A stretch of 64,000 bases of DNA, from positions 1-64,000 of the forward strand of contig NZ_SDWW01000017.1 in assembly GCF_004168625.1 (NCBI RefSeq). Reading direction: 5' to 3'. The translations under genes were made by a program, and so were the position numbers. How positions within the stretch are numbered: position 1 is the first letter of the stretch; each line of letters opens with the position of its first letter. Of this stretch, positions 35,674 to 46,204 are shown in pieces. The notes below the pieces were generated by a model. That model worked only from the letters and a program-made list of their open reading frames with translations. It was not told the DNA's origin and did no database searches. This DNA is from Pengzhenrongella frigida. GTDB lineage: Bacteria > Actinomycetota > Actinomycetes > Actinomycetales > Cellulomonadaceae.

Positions 35674-37575
35674 GTGAATCCCTCTCCCGCCCGAACTCGT
35701 CCGCCGCGCGCCCGGTCCCGCTCGGGAGGCAGGGCGCTGTCCACGGTCCTCACCGCACTCCTCACCGTTGCGCTCGCCTCGGTCGGGCTGGTGGGTGTGG
35801 CCTCGCCGTCGAGCGCGGAGGACAGCACGCTGACGTTCGTGGGTCGCGGCTGGGGCCACGGGCGCGGGATGGGGCAGTACGGCGCGCTGGGCTACGCGGT
35901 CGACTACGGCTGGAACTTCCGGCAGATCGTCGATCACTTCTACGCCCCCACCACGCTCCAGGGCGGGACGCCCAACTCGACGATGCGGGTCGAGCTGACG
36001 GCGCTCACCGGGGCGCCCCTGATCGTGACCGCCCCCGGGCTGTCGGTCAACGGGGTGCCGCTGGGCCGCGGCGTGGTCCAGATCGCACGGAACGCGTCGA
36101 CCGGGGCTTTCTACATCCTGACCTCGGACTCGTGCGGCGGCCCGTTCACGCAATGGGGGGAGATGCCTTCCGGCGTGACCCTGCGGTCCGCGGAGGACCC
36201 CACGAACCTGGACAGCTTCCTGCGGGTGTGCCAGTCGTCGATCACCCGCGGCTACCGCGGTGCGATCTCGATGGTGTCTGCCGGGGGCACGTCGTACGCG
36301 ATCAACGAGCTGCCCGTGGAGGACTACCTGCGCGGCGTGGTGCCGCGCGAGTCTCCCGCTTCCTGGGGCGACCTGGGCGGCGGGCGCGGCCTGCAGGCGC
36401 TCAGCGCGCAGGCCATCGCCGCGCGGTCCTACGCCCTCGCCGGTTCGGCCCGGACCTCAGGGGCCCAGACCTGCGACACGACGGCCTGCCAGGTCTATCT
36501 CGGGGCCTACGAGTGGCCCTACTCGGGCGTCCGCAAGCCGCTCGAGGACTATCGGTCGGACCGTGCCATCCGCGAGACTGCGGGTCAGGTCATGCGGACC
36601 GCGGCCGGTGCGATCGCACGGACGGAGTTCAGCTCCTCCACCGGCGGCTGGACCACGGGGACGTCCTTCACCAACGTGGAGGACCTCGGAGATGCCACCT
36701 CGCTGAACCCGAACCGCGGCTGGGCCAAGGGCCTCACCGTGTCGGCGGTCTCGTCCGCCCTTGGCGTCGGGCAGATCGCGAGCATCGCGGTGACCGGTCG
36801 CAATGGGCTGGGCCCGGACGGTGGCCGGGTCACCGAGGTGACCGTACGCGCGACCGACGGTCGGGTCACGGCGCTGTCGGGTGCGACGGTGCGTGCCCGG
36901 CTCGGTCTGAACAGTGACTGGTTCTCCATCAGCGGGACGACCCCGGGCCAGGCGAGCGCGGTGGTCAAGGCCCTGTACCAGGACGTCCTCGGGCGTGCTC
37001 CGGACGCGGCCGGGCTGGCCGGCTGGACCAACCAGCTTCTCGTGACGGGCAACCCGCAGGTGGTCACCAACGGGATCGTGTACTCGCCCGAACGCATCGC
37101 GACCCTGATCGCCGCGGAGTACCGCGGCGCCCTGCACCGTGAGCCCGAGGCCGGTGGGCTGCAGAACTGGCGGCTGTACCTTGAGCGCGGTGCGGGGGTC
37201 TCCGACCTCCAGGTGGGGGTGTACTCCTCACAGGAGTCCCTCAACGTCCTCGGTGGTGGCGACACCCGCACCTGGGTCGGGGGGATGTACGCGGCGATCC
37301 TCGGGCGTCCCGCGTCCGACTCGGAGCAGTCGATGTGGGCGGACGTCGCGTTCCGGTCCGGTCGGGTGACGGCCGTGACCGGTATCGCCAAATCGTCCGA
37401 GGCCGGTCTCCGGCGCCTCGACGCGTACTACCAGACCTACCTCGGTCGTTCGCTGGACCCCGCCGGCGCCTCGGTGTGGCTCCCCTACATGAGCGGGGCC
37501 GGCGACTTCCAGGTGCCGGGCCTCATCGGCGGCAGCCCCGAGTACTGGGCGCGCGCACAGGTCCGCTACCCCTGA
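35674..37575 (+). CDS. Secreted SpoIID/LytB-domain protein with four DUF4214 repeats
   Basis: A 633-residue exported protein. A basic N-terminus and the hydrophobic TVLTALLTVALASVGLVGVA segment followed by SPSSAE form a signal peptide. FVGRGWGHGRGMGQYGALGYA, INELPVEDYLRGVVPRESPASW and LSAQAIAARSYAL are the SpoIID (lytic transglycosylase-like) motifs. Residues 426-633 are four DUF4214-type repeats, the first KALYQDVLGRAPDAAGLAGW. It would act on peptidoglycan in the wall. GTG 35674 is preferred to a longer start because the signal peptide then lies near the N-terminus. Confidence 0.88.
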   Translation: MNPSPARTRPPRARSRSGGRALSTVLTALLTVALASVGLVGVASPSSAEDSTLTFVGRGWGHGRGMGQYGALGYAVDYGWNFRQIVDHFYAPTTLQGGTPNSTMRVELTALTGAPLIVTAPGLSVNGVPLGRGVVQIARNASTGAFYILTSDSCGGPFTQWGEMPSGVTLRSAEDPTNLDSFLRVCQSSITRGYRGAISMVSAGGTSYAINELPVEDYLRGVVPRESPASWGDLGGGRGLQALSAQAIAARSYALAGSARTSGAQTCDTTACQVYLGAYEWPYSGVRKPLEDYRSDRAIRETAGQVMRTAAGAIARTEFSSSTGGWTTGTSFTNVEDLGDATSLNPNRGWAKGLTVSAVSSALGVGQIASIAVTGRNGLGPDGGRVTEVTVRATDGRVTALSGATVRARLGLNSDWFSISGTTPGQASAVVKALYQDVLGRAPDAAGLAGWTNQLLVTGNPQVVTNGIVYSPERIATLIAAEYRGALHREPEAGGLQNWRLYLERGAGVSDLQVGVYSSQESLNVLGGGDTRTWVGGMYAAILGRPASDSEQSMWADVAFRSGRVTAVTGIAKSSEAGLRRLDAYYQTYLGRSLDPAGASVWLPYMSGAGDFQVPGLIGGSPEYWARAQVRYP

Positions 37576-37585
37576 CGGGGACCGC

Positions 37586-37604
37586 CGGCCGTGCGGGTCG
37601 GCCG
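37586..37604. terminator. GC-rich hairpin between convergent genes
   Basis: CGGCCG at 37586-37591 and again at 37599-37604 pair around a 7-base loop, between the SpoIID-like stop and the convergent GT4 stop. No T tract; a bidirectional terminator is a guess from position. Confidence 0.35.
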
Positions 37605-37627
37605 CCGGGCTCCGACGGGCGTACCCG

Positions 37628-39139
37628 TCAGAGACCGGCGGCCGCGCTCACGTTCTGGTCGACGAGGTAGTCCCACGTCTCCGCGGCGTACTGATCCCAG
37701 GTGCGCTGCGGACGGCTGCGCGTCTCGAGGACGAGGCGCTCATGCAGTGCGCGGTCGGTGAGCAGCGACCGGAGCGCCGCTGCGAGGGAGTGGTCGTCGC
37801 GCGGGTCGACCGTCAGCGCGCCGCCGTCGCACGCGATCTCCAGCATGCTGCCGAACTGCGACGTGATCGCCGGGGTGCCGCTCGCCAGGGATTCCGCGAC
37901 CGGAAGGCCGAAACCCTCGTTGACCGACGGGAAGACGGTGCAGTGCGCAAGGGAGTACAGGGCCCAGAGCAGCCGGTCGGACAGTCCGAGCACGGACTCC
38001 ACCGGGCGACCGCTCGCGCGGAGCTCGGCGAGCCGCTGGGTGAACCCCTCGCTCTTCCAGGCGTTCCCGCCCACGAACAGCAGCGAGAACTCCACCCCGC
38101 TGCGCCAGAGCAGCTCGGCGGCGTGGAGCACGGCGAGGTGGTTCTTGCGCGGCTCATGGCTGCCGACGCACAGCACCATCGGAATCGTCGGAACGACGTA
38201 GCGGCAGCTCGCCTCGGCCAATGCTGCCGGCGAGGGCTCGGCGGCCTCGACCGGGAGGCTGATCGCCGCGATGTCCGGACCCGCCAGTCCCATGCTTCTC
38301 ACCATGGTGCGCCATCCGAGGTACTCGGTGCCCGCCGCCTCGGAGATGGTCGCCACTCGGTCCACGTGCCGGATCGCGGCCAGCTCGAGCGCGAAATGGG
38401 GCGGCACGTCGGCGGCGGAGGTCTCGGCCGACGTCAATGGCACGGTGTCGAACCCGATCGCGGCCGTGCGTGAGCGGGAGAACCGGAACAGCGGTTCGAG
38501 TCGGCGGGTGCGGCCGGGCTCGAGCACGACCTCGGGGAGCACGTAGGTCGACTCCCACGGGACGATGACCTGCGGGCGCCGGACGGCGGGGGCCATCCCG
38601 ACGGGTGCCAGGACTGCCTTGGTGTGGCCGAGCGCGACCGAGAGCTCCGGCTCGGTGAGCCGGCGCATCGCGGTGTGGTCGGTGAGCCAGCCCGCCGCGG
38701 TGATCTCGTGATCCTTCGCCCAGCGCTTGAGCGTCTCGCGGGTGACGCGCTGGATACCTGTTCCCAGCGAGGTGCGCGACAGGTGCTCGATGTCGATGAC
38801 GACGGCACCGCTCGCGACCTGGACCTCGGCCCGCCCGCCCTCGATGCGGAGCGCCTCGAGAGCGGCCTTGAGGATCACCTCGGGGCCGTCGAGCTGCGCC
38901 GCGCGGCGGACCCGCTGCACGGTCGCGGTGGTGGGCAGCTGACCCGAGATCACGGCGAGAGCGAGCCAGGTGACGTCGTCGTCCGCGCCGGTCAGGAGGG
39001 TGAGCACCTCGGCCCGCGCATCGCCGGATGCCGTTCCCGGTCCGCGAAGTGCCGCGGCGAGCACCGGGAGGCGCTCGCCGAGCGCGCGGTCCATCATGCT
39101 CGGCGTCGTTCTCGTTCGATCACGCCTCATCTGCAGCAC
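37628..39139 (-). CDS. Glycosyltransferase family 4 with extended N-terminus
   Basis: A GT-B protein of 488-503 residues, depending on the start (39139, 39130 or 39097). The first 130 residues are a helical extension without a known domain. VIDIEHLSRTSLGTGIQRVTRETL opens the acceptor domain, LCVGSHEPRKNHLAVLHAAELL opens the donor domain, and PSVNEGFGLPVAESLASGTPAI is the EX7E motif. It is paralogous to the gene just upstream along most of its length. The pair follows an FkbM gene and probably adds two residues of the same chain. Confidence 0.87.
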   Translation of the reverse strand: MLQMRRDRTRTTPSMMDRALGERLPVLAAALRGPGTASGDARAEVLTLLTGADDDVTWLALAVISGQLPTTATVQRVRRAAQLDGPEVILKAALEALRIEGGRAEVQVASGAVVIDIEHLSRTSLGTGIQRVTRETLKRWAKDHEITAAGWLTDHTAMRRLTEPELSVALGHTKAVLAPVGMAPAVRRPQVIVPWESTYVLPEVVLEPGRTRRLEPLFRFSRSRTAAIGFDTVPLTSAETSAADVPPHFALELAAIRHVDRVATISEAAGTEYLGWRTMVRSMGLAGPDIAAISLPVEAAEPSPAALAEASCRYVVPTIPMVLCVGSHEPRKNHLAVLHAAELLWRSGVEFSLLFVGGNAWKSEGFTQRLAELRASGRPVESVLGLSDRLLWALYSLAHCTVFPSVNEGFGLPVAESLASGTPAITSQFGSMLEIACDGGALTVDPRDDHSLAAALRSLLTDRALHERLVLETRSRPQRTWDQYAAETWDYLVDQNVSAAAGL

Positions 39140-40634
39140 CTACCGTTGTCGTCACGAGCGCTTCCCAGAGCTCGCTCGCATACGCGCTCCAGGTCTTCGG
39201 CTCGTAGGCGCGCGCCTCCGCGCGCAGCCGGGCCAGGTCCTCCGGGTTCGTCAGGAGCCGCCGCATCTGCGCTTCGAGTGCGGCGTCGTCGCGCGGGTCC
39301 ACGAGGACGCAGCCGCCGGCTGCGGCGATCTCCCGCGTGCTGCCGTAGTCGGTCGTGATGACCGGCGTCCCGCACGCGAGGGACTCGGAGACCGGCAGCC
39401 CGAAGCCCTCGTGGAGGGAGGGGAACACCGTGAAGGAGGCGTCCCGGCACAGGCGCCACATGTCGTCGTCCGGGAGGCGGCCGTGGTCGACGAGGGGTCG
39501 TCCCTGGCTGCGGAGCGCATCGGTGCGGCTGCGGAAGTCTGACATGTCCCACCCGTCGCCGCCGACGAAGTGAAGCTCGAACTCGAGGCCTGAGCGCCAG
39601 AGCATCTCGGCGCAGTGCAGCACCGCCAGGTGGTTCTTGTGGAGCTCGTGGCTTCCGATGCAGAGCACGCGGGGGAGGCCCGAGACGGGGGCGGACCCGG
39701 TGCCGGGCGCGATCTGGGTGGCCAGCATGACCTCGACCACCGAGGGCCCGGGCAGGCCCTGCGCGGCGAGCGCCTCGCTGAACCCGCGGAACTCGGACGC
39801 GGACGACGCACTGATGCCTGCGATCCGACGGGCATGCTTGAGGACCGTCAGGTACTTGACGAAGACGCCCGCGTCGACCACCGGCCGCAGCTCGGCGCTC
39901 GTGACGGGGATGGCGTCGTAGCCGATAGCGACGACGTCGCTCCCCGAGAACTCCGCGAGGGCCGCCAGGACAGCGGCCGCCGGCTCGGGCGGCACCTCGG
40001 TGAGGACGACGGTGCAGCGCCACGGAACACACAGGAGTGACGTCGGCTCCGGCATCAGGTGGTCGTCCGGCTCGACCGGCATGCCGTGCCGGAGCACCCG
40101 GAGGGTCTCGCGGCGGGTGAGCCGCCGGTGACCGTTGTGGTCCGCCGACCAGGCGAGCAGCGTGGTGGAGTGGTCCGCATCCCACAGCGCGCACACCCGG
40201 CGGGTCACCCGCTGGATACCCGTCTGCTTGTCGTTCTGCGCAGAGAAGTCGACGTCGACGACGACGCCCCCCTCGAGGATCTCTATCTGCACCGGTGGCA
40301 GCCCGTCCGCGGAGACCGTCGCCGCCATGTGGTCCATCACCATCAGCTCGGCGTCGGTGGCGTCATGGGTCAGCTCGAGAGCGCGCCGCAGCCCGACGAC
40401 GTCGTCGGCGGTCGGGTAGGCGCCCGTCACCGCGGTCAGCAGCAACCAGGTGGGACCGGCCGTCGCGCTGTCCCGGGCGCAGCCGACCAGCGCGGAGAGC
40501 AGCTGGGCGGCGTCGCGCGCGGGATCGGGATCGACAGCCGGGGATTCGACGAGCAGCACGTCTCCGGCCGCACGCAGCCGCTGCGCGAGCGCAGCGACTG
40601 CTGTCGGTTCCCGGCGGGCGGCCACGGCCGTCAC
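39120..40634 (-). CDS. Glycosyltransferase family 4 with extended N-terminus
   Basis: A 504-residue paralogue of the next gene. VVDVDFSAQNDKQTGIQRVTRRV marks the acceptor domain, LCIGSHELHKNHLAVLHCAEML the donor domain, and PSLHEGFGLPVSESLACGTPVI the EX7E motif. The N-terminal 130 residues are again a helical extension. GTG 40634 lies in a GTGA overlap with the FkbM stop and gives the same length as the paralogue. An upstream ATG at 40802 would run 172 bases into the methyltransferase gene and is rejected. Confidence 0.87.
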   Translation of the reverse strand: MTAVAARREPTAVAALAQRLRAAGDVLLVESPAVDPDPARDAAQLLSALVGCARDSATAGPTWLLLTAVTGAYPTADDVVGLRRALELTHDATDAELMVMDHMAATVSADGLPPVQIEILEGGVVVDVDFSAQNDKQTGIQRVTRRVCALWDADHSTTLLAWSADHNGHRRLTRRETLRVLRHGMPVEPDDHLMPEPTSLLCVPWRCTVVLTEVPPEPAAAVLAALAEFSGSDVVAIGYDAIPVTSAELRPVVDAGVFVKYLTVLKHARRIAGISASSASEFRGFSEALAAQGLPGPSVVEVMLATQIAPGTGSAPVSGLPRVLCIGSHELHKNHLAVLHCAEMLWRSGLEFELHFVGGDGWDMSDFRSRTDALRSQGRPLVDHGRLPDDDMWRLCRDASFTVFPSLHEGFGLPVSESLACGTPVITTDYGSTREIAAAGGCVLVDPRDDAALEAQMRRLLTNPEDLARLRAEARAYEPKTWSAYASELWEALVTTTVGAADEA

Positions 40635-41554
40635 GCGCGCCACCGGGCGCGGACCGCGCGCAACGGTGCCGTCACTCGCCACGAGAGAGTTCCATGGATC
40701 GCCTCGAGCTCGTGGCGAAGCCGCTCGATCTCTGCCGTCTGCTCGGTCGAGCCGCGCATCCCGGCACGCTCGGTCCACCGCTCGAGCGCCGCCGCCCGCC
40801 ACCGGAACACGTCCGAGACGAGCTGTCCCCGGGCCAGGCGGGCGTCGAGCGCGCTGCGCGTCTCGAACGCGTCGTGCGGGCAGGCGGGATAGGACAGGAG
40901 ATCTTTGAGGTCCGCCGCGTGCTCGCTGCTGACGTAGAAGCGGGAGACGCCGTCGAACAGGCAGAACTCATAGCCGGCATCCAGGACCAGCTGTTCCCAC
41001 TCGCCGTGCGTCTGCGTCTTGCTCAGGGGTGCGGTGGCTTCGACGACGAGGATCCACGGCCGCCAGACGGTGAGGTCGATGCTCTCGATCACCTTGCGCT
41101 CGGCCCCCTCGGTGTCGATCACCATGAAGTGGATGGCGTCGGCAGGGTCGAGATGCGCGTCGAGCAGGGCGTCCAGTCGCGTCGCGGGCACCGTGATGTC
41201 GGTGTGGGCCCAGCCGGACGTGCCGTGCCGGTCGCTGACGTCGTCCATCAGGGTCGACAGGCCCGTGCCCGGGATCTCGTGGAGCGTGATGGACGCGACG
41301 TCGTCACTCGTGACCGCAGCCTGGACGAGCGTGTCCCGGGGGCGCTCCGCCCGGTGCAGGTCCGCGAAGAACGGCACCGGCTCGACCGTGATCCCGCTCC
41401 ACCCGCGGTCGTAGAACGACCGGGTGATGGACATGTCGCTCGGGTGGTTGGCCCCGACCTCGACGTACCGGCCGTTCTGCACCGGATGGAGGGACCGCCA
41501 GAGAACGACGTCTTCGCCAGTCTGGGCATAGGAGATGAACACCGAGTCGGACAC
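40631..41554 (-). CDS. FkbM family methyltransferase
   Basis: A 307-residue protein. FISYAQTGEDVVLWRSL, RYVEVGANHPSDMSITRSFYDRGW and HFMVIDTEGAERKVIES are the FkbM motifs, the last with the acidic Asp-x-Glu. A coiled-coil region and a LSWRVTAPLRAVRARW tail end it; the tail recurs at 32.3 kb. It would O-methylate a sugar. GTG 41554 lies six bases after a minus-strand TATGCT, so a leaderless transcript is likely. First gene of a three-gene operon with the two GT4 paralogues. Confidence 0.88.
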   Translation of the reverse strand: MSDSVFISYAQTGEDVVLWRSLHPVQNGRYVEVGANHPSDMSITRSFYDRGWSGITVEPVPFFADLHRAERPRDTLVQAAVTSDDVASITLHEIPGTGLSTLMDDVSDRHGTSGWAHTDITVPATRLDALLDAHLDPADAIHFMVIDTEGAERKVIESIDLTVWRPWILVVEATAPLSKTQTHGEWEQLVLDAGYEFCLFDGVSRFYVSSEHAADLKDLLSYPACPHDAFETRSALDARLARGQLVSDVFRWRAAALERWTERAGMRGSTEQTAEIERLRHELEAIHGTLSWRVTAPLRAVRARWRA

Positions 41555-41565
41555 CGGTGCAGCAT

Positions 41566-41626
41566 AGGCGACGCGACCTTGCGTCGGCCGCGGTGCGTCA
41601 GCCGGACGGACAGCCACCGGTAAGGT
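41566..41626. promoter_or_regulatory. Divergent promoters for the FkbM operon and the gmd operon
   Basis: TATGCT on the minus strand (41571-41566) ends six bases before GTG 41554. TAAGGT on the plus strand (41621-41626) lies 34 bases before ATG 41661, which also has a GAGG ribosome binding site. No clear -35 boxes are seen. Confidence 0.45.
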
Positions 41627-41660
41627 GAACCGACCCCTGTCGCTCGACGTCTGAGGAAAA

Positions 41661-42647
<987 letters not shown>

Positions 42648-42650
42648 GCA

Positions 42651-43634
42651 GTGCCCCGCGCTTTCGTCACCGGGATCACGGGGCAGGACGGCGGCTACCT
42701 TGCTGAGCAGCTGCTCGCCGAGGGGGTCGAGGTGCACGGCATGGTCCGGGCGGGCGACGACGACGCGGTCGGCGCCCTCCTGGGTCGCTCTCCCGACGTC
42801 GTGCTGCACGAGGGTGACCTCGGCGACGCCGAACGGTTGGGGGCGCTCATCGCGCAGCTCAAGCCGGATGAGATCTACAACCTGGCGGGGATCAGCTCGG
42901 TGGCCTACTCCTGGAAGGAGCCGGTGCTCACCGCCCAGCTGAGCGGCGTGGCCGCGGCCGTCGTGCTCGGTGCGGCGTGGCGGCTGCAGGAGGACACCGG
43001 TCATCGGGTCGCGTGCCTGCAGCCGTCGAGCGCGGAGATCTTCGGTGACGCCGAACGCTCCCCGCAGGACGAGTCGACCCCGGTGCGTCCGATGTCGCCC
43101 TACGGGGCGGCGAAGGCCTACGCCCACCACATGAGTGGCGTCTATCGCGGTCGAGGCCTGCACGTGGCCACCTGCATCTTCTTCAACCACGAGTCGCCCC
43201 GGCGTCCGCTGGCGTTCGTCACCCGCAAGATCACGGCCGCGGCCGCGCGCATCGGCGCGGACGGATCGGGTGTGATCCGGCTCGGCAACCTCGACGCGGC
43301 GCGCGACTGGGGCTGGGCCCCGGACTATGTCGATGCGATGGTCCGTGCCGTACGGCACCCCCAGCCGGACGACTACGTCATCGCGAGCGGGCGGACGCAC
43401 ACCGTGGCCGACTTCGCTGAGGCCGCGCTGCGGCGGGCGGGGGTCGGCGACTCCTGGCGCGAGCACGTCGAGGTGGATCCTGCGTTCCTGCGCCCCGCCG
43501 ACGCGTCGACGCCCGTCGGGGACGCGAGCAAGGCACGCGAGGTTCTCGGGTGGGAGCCGACCGTGCGCTTCGAAGAGCTGGTCGGGCGCATGGTCGATCA
43601 CGACATGGAACTGCTGCGAAGGAGTGGGCGATGA
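42651..43634 (+). CDS. Gmd-type NAD-dependent epimerase/dehydratase (paralogue of gmd)
   Basis: A 327-residue extended SDR with most Gmd motifs: [55 protein letters not shown] and YGAAKAYAHHM. The catalytic stretch reads PSSAEIFG, with Ala in the middle position in place of Ser. It lacks the RMD/Fcl features expected of the next pathway step. It may be a second dehydratase with another substrate, a subunit of a mixed enzyme, or a reductase derived from Gmd. GTG 42651 starts three bases after the gmd stop. Confidence 0.82.
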   Translation: MPRAFVTGITGQDGGYLAEQLLAEGVEVHGMVRAGDDDAVGALLGRSPDVVLHEGDLGDAERLGALIAQLKPDEIYNLAGISSVAYSWKEPVLTAQLSGVAAAVVLGAAWRLQEDTGHRVACLQPSSAEIFGDAERSPQDESTPVRPMSPYGAAKAYAHHMSGVYRGRGLHVATCIFFNHESPRRPLAFVTRKITAAAARIGADGSGVIRLGNLDAARDWGWAPDYVDAMVRAVRHPQPDDYVIASGRTHTVADFAEAALRRAGVGDSWREHVEVDPAFLRPADASTPVGDASKAREVLGWEPTVRFEELVGRMVDHDMELLRRSGR

Positions 43635-46138
43635 GCGCGCACATGGGCGCCGAGCCGCCGGAGATCGTCCCCGGAGTCGTCTCGGTCGTACTGGTCAACT
43701 ACCGCGGCGCCGAAGACACGATCACGTGCCTGAAGGCGTTCGACGACGTCGACTGGCCGCGCGAACAGCTCGAGCTCATCGTCGTCGACAACGACTCCGG
43801 CGACGGCAGCGTCGAGCGGATCCGCGCGGCGGTGCCGTCGGCCGTCGTGATCGAGGCCGGGGGCAACACCGGCTTCGCCGGGGGCTGCAACTTCGGGGTG
43901 TCCCACGCGAAGGGGCAGTACGTCGGGTTCATCAACAACGACGCCCGCCCGCACGCGCAGTGGGTGTCGGCCGCCGTCGCCGCGTTCGACGCCGAGCCGA
44001 CCGTCGGGTCGGTGGCGTCGAAGGTGCTCGACTGGGACGGCAAGCTCATCGACTACGTCGACGGGTCGATGACGTGGTTCGGGATGGGCTACAAGCGCGA
44101 GGTCGAGAAGCCGGACTCGTCCGCCTACGACCAGCCCAAGGACGTGCTGTTCGGCACGGGTGCGGCGATGTTCGTGCGGACCGCGCTGTACCGCGAGGTC
44201 GGTGGCTTCGACGAGCGGTTCTTCATGTTCTACGAGGACGTCGACTTCGGCTGGCGCCTGAACCTGCTCGGACACCGCGTGCAGTACGTGCCCACGTCGA
44301 TCGCGTACCACAAGCACCACGTGACGATGAAGAAGTTCGGCAGCTTCCGGGAGAGCTACCTCCTCGAGCGCAACGCGCTGCTCGCGATGTACAAGAACTA
44401 CGACGACGAGTCGCTCGCCCGGGCGCTGCCCGCGGCGATGGCGCTCGCCGTGCGCCGCTCGGTGGCCCGGACCGGTCTGGACGCCAGCGTCCTGGACCTC
44501 CAGCGCTCACCCGGCGGAGACGACGTCGAGACCCTCGAGGTCCCGAAGATGGCGCTGACCGGACCGCTCGCGATCGACTACTTCGTCGAGCAGCTGCCGA
44601 GCCTGATCGTGACCCGCCGAGAGCTCCAGGCGACCCGGCGTCGCAGCGACCGGGACCTGTTCCCGCTGTTCCGCGAGTCGATCGAGCCGGCCTACGGCAT
44701 GCCCAGCTACCTGGCCGCCCATGAGGTGCTGATCGAGGCGTTCGAGATCGTCGAGCACTTCAACGCCCGCCACCGCATCCTCATCGTCACCGGCGAGCCG
44801 CTCACCGAGCGCATGGCCGGGCCCGCCATCCGCGCCTGGGAGATCGCCAAGGCCCTCGCACCGGACCACGACGTGCGCCTCGTCTCGACGGCTGGGGCCA
44901 AGCGCGACGGTGCTGGCTTCTCGGTCGAGTACGCGGCCGGCACCGGTCTGCGTGAGCCCACCGGCTGGGCCGACGTGATCATCTTCCAGGGGTTCCTGCT
45001 GGAGACGGCGCTGTGGGTCAAGCCGAGCTCGGCGATCATCGTGGCGGACATCTACGACCCGATGCACCTCGAGCAGCTCGAGCAGGCCAAGGACCTCGGT
45101 CCCGCCGGTCGCCAGAACGCCCTGCAGGTGACCACGCACGCCCTGAACGAGCAGCTCCGCCGAGCCGACTTCCTGCTGTGCGCCTCCGACAAGCAGCGCG
45201 ACTTCTGGCTCGGCCAGCTGGCCGGCCAGGGGCGGGTCAACCCGGCCGTCTACGACGAGAACGCCAATCTGGACAACCTGATCGCCGTCGTGCCGTTCGG
45301 GATCGAGGACACGCCGCCCGTCCAGAAGCGGCACGGGATCAAGGGCACGGTGCCCGGCATCGGACCGGACGACAAGGTCATCATCTGGGGCGGGGGCATC
45401 TACAACTGGTTCGATCCGCTGACCCTCATCCGGGCGGTCGACCGGCTCAAGGACCGCCACCCGGAGGTTCGGCTGTTCTTCATGGGGCTCAAGCACCCCA
45501 ACCCGGGCGTCCCCGACATGCAGGTGGCCTGGGAGACCCAGGAGCTGTCCCGCACGCTCGGACTGACCGGCCGGCACGTCTTCTTCAACGAGGGTTGGGT
45601 TCCGTACGCGGAGCGTGCGGACTTCCTGCTCGACGCCGACGTCGGCGTCTCGACCCACTTCCAGCACGTCGAGACGGCCTTCAGCTTCCGCACCCGCATC
45701 CTCGACTACCTGTGGGCCTCGCTCCCGATCGTGGCGACCGACGGCGACACGTTCGCTCCGCTGATCCGCGAGCACGGTCTGGGCCGGGTCGTGCCCGCGC
45801 AGGACGTCGACGCCCTCGAGGCTGCCCTCGAAGAGATGCTGTTCGACGAGGCGGCGGCCGGTGCCGCGGTTGCGGCCGTGCGCGAGTTCGCCGGTGGTTA
45901 CGCATGGGCGACCGTGCTCAAACCGTTGGTCGACTTCTGCCGGCAACCACGGCGGGCACCGGACCTCGCGGTGACGGCGGAAGCCGCTCCGCGTCGGGCC
46001 CGGGCCGTGCGGCCCCGCCCCTCGATCCGGGCGGACGCTGCCCTGGCTCGCGACTACCTCCGTGCCGGTGGCGTGCGCGAGGTCGGTCGGCGTGCGGTGG
46101 GGCGGCTCCGGCGGGTCGGCGGGGCGTCGACGAGCTGA
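43631..46138 (+). CDS. Bifunctional GT2-GT4 glycosyltransferase fusion
   Basis: An 835-residue protein. Residues 10-270 are a GT2 domain: VSVVLVNYRGAEDTITCL, FINNDARPHAQWV and FMFYEDVDFGWRLNLLGHRV, as in rhamnosyltransferases. A linker of about 100 residues follows, and residues 375-770 are a GT4-type GT-B domain with RILIVTGEPLTERMAGPAIR and KVIIWGGGIYNWFDPLTLIRAV. The basic C-terminal 60 residues may bind membrane. It would add two sugars in sequence. ATGA overlap with the Gmd paralogue and an AAGGAG site. The GT4 half lacks a standard EX7E sequence. Confidence 0.85.
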   Translation: MSAHMGAEPPEIVPGVVSVVLVNYRGAEDTITCLKAFDDVDWPREQLELIVVDNDSGDGSVERIRAAVPSAVVIEAGGNTGFAGGCNFGVSHAKGQYVGFINNDARPHAQWVSAAVAAFDAEPTVGSVASKVLDWDGKLIDYVDGSMTWFGMGYKREVEKPDSSAYDQPKDVLFGTGAAMFVRTALYREVGGFDERFFMFYEDVDFGWRLNLLGHRVQYVPTSIAYHKHHVTMKKFGSFRESYLLERNALLAMYKNYDDESLARALPAAMALAVRRSVARTGLDASVLDLQRSPGGDDVETLEVPKMALTGPLAIDYFVEQLPSLIVTRRELQATRRRSDRDLFPLFRESIEPAYGMPSYLAAHEVLIEAFEIVEHFNARHRILIVTGEPLTERMAGPAIRAWEIAKALAPDHDVRLVSTAGAKRDGAGFSVEYAAGTGLREPTGWADVIIFQGFLLETALWVKPSSAIIVADIYDPMHLEQLEQAKDLGPAGRQNALQVTTHALNEQLRRADFLLCASDKQRDFWLGQLAGQGRVNPAVYDENANLDNLIAVVPFGIEDTPPVQKRHGIKGTVPGIGPDDKVIIWGGGIYNWFDPLTLIRAVDRLKDRHPEVRLFFMGLKHPNPGVPDMQVAWETQELSRTLGLTGRHVFFNEGWVPYAERADFLLDADVGVSTHFQHVETAFSFRTRILDYLWASLPIVATDGDTFAPLIREHGLGRVVPAQDVDALEAALEEMLFDEAAAGAAVAAVREFAGGYAWATVLKPLVDFCRQPRRAPDLAVTAEAAPRRARAVRPRPSIRADAALARDYLRAGGVREVGRRAVGRLRRVGGASTS

Positions 46139-46204
46139 TCCGGCGGCTGCGTCGGGCCGAGCTGGCTCAAGCGGCGAACGAGCTCGCTCAAGCGGTGCAG
46201 CAGA

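Noticed and set aside
46159-46195. 16-base direct repeat (GAGCTsGCTCAAGCGG, twice) between convergent genes
   Set aside because: Only two copies, one mismatch, no further structure; too short to call a functional element.
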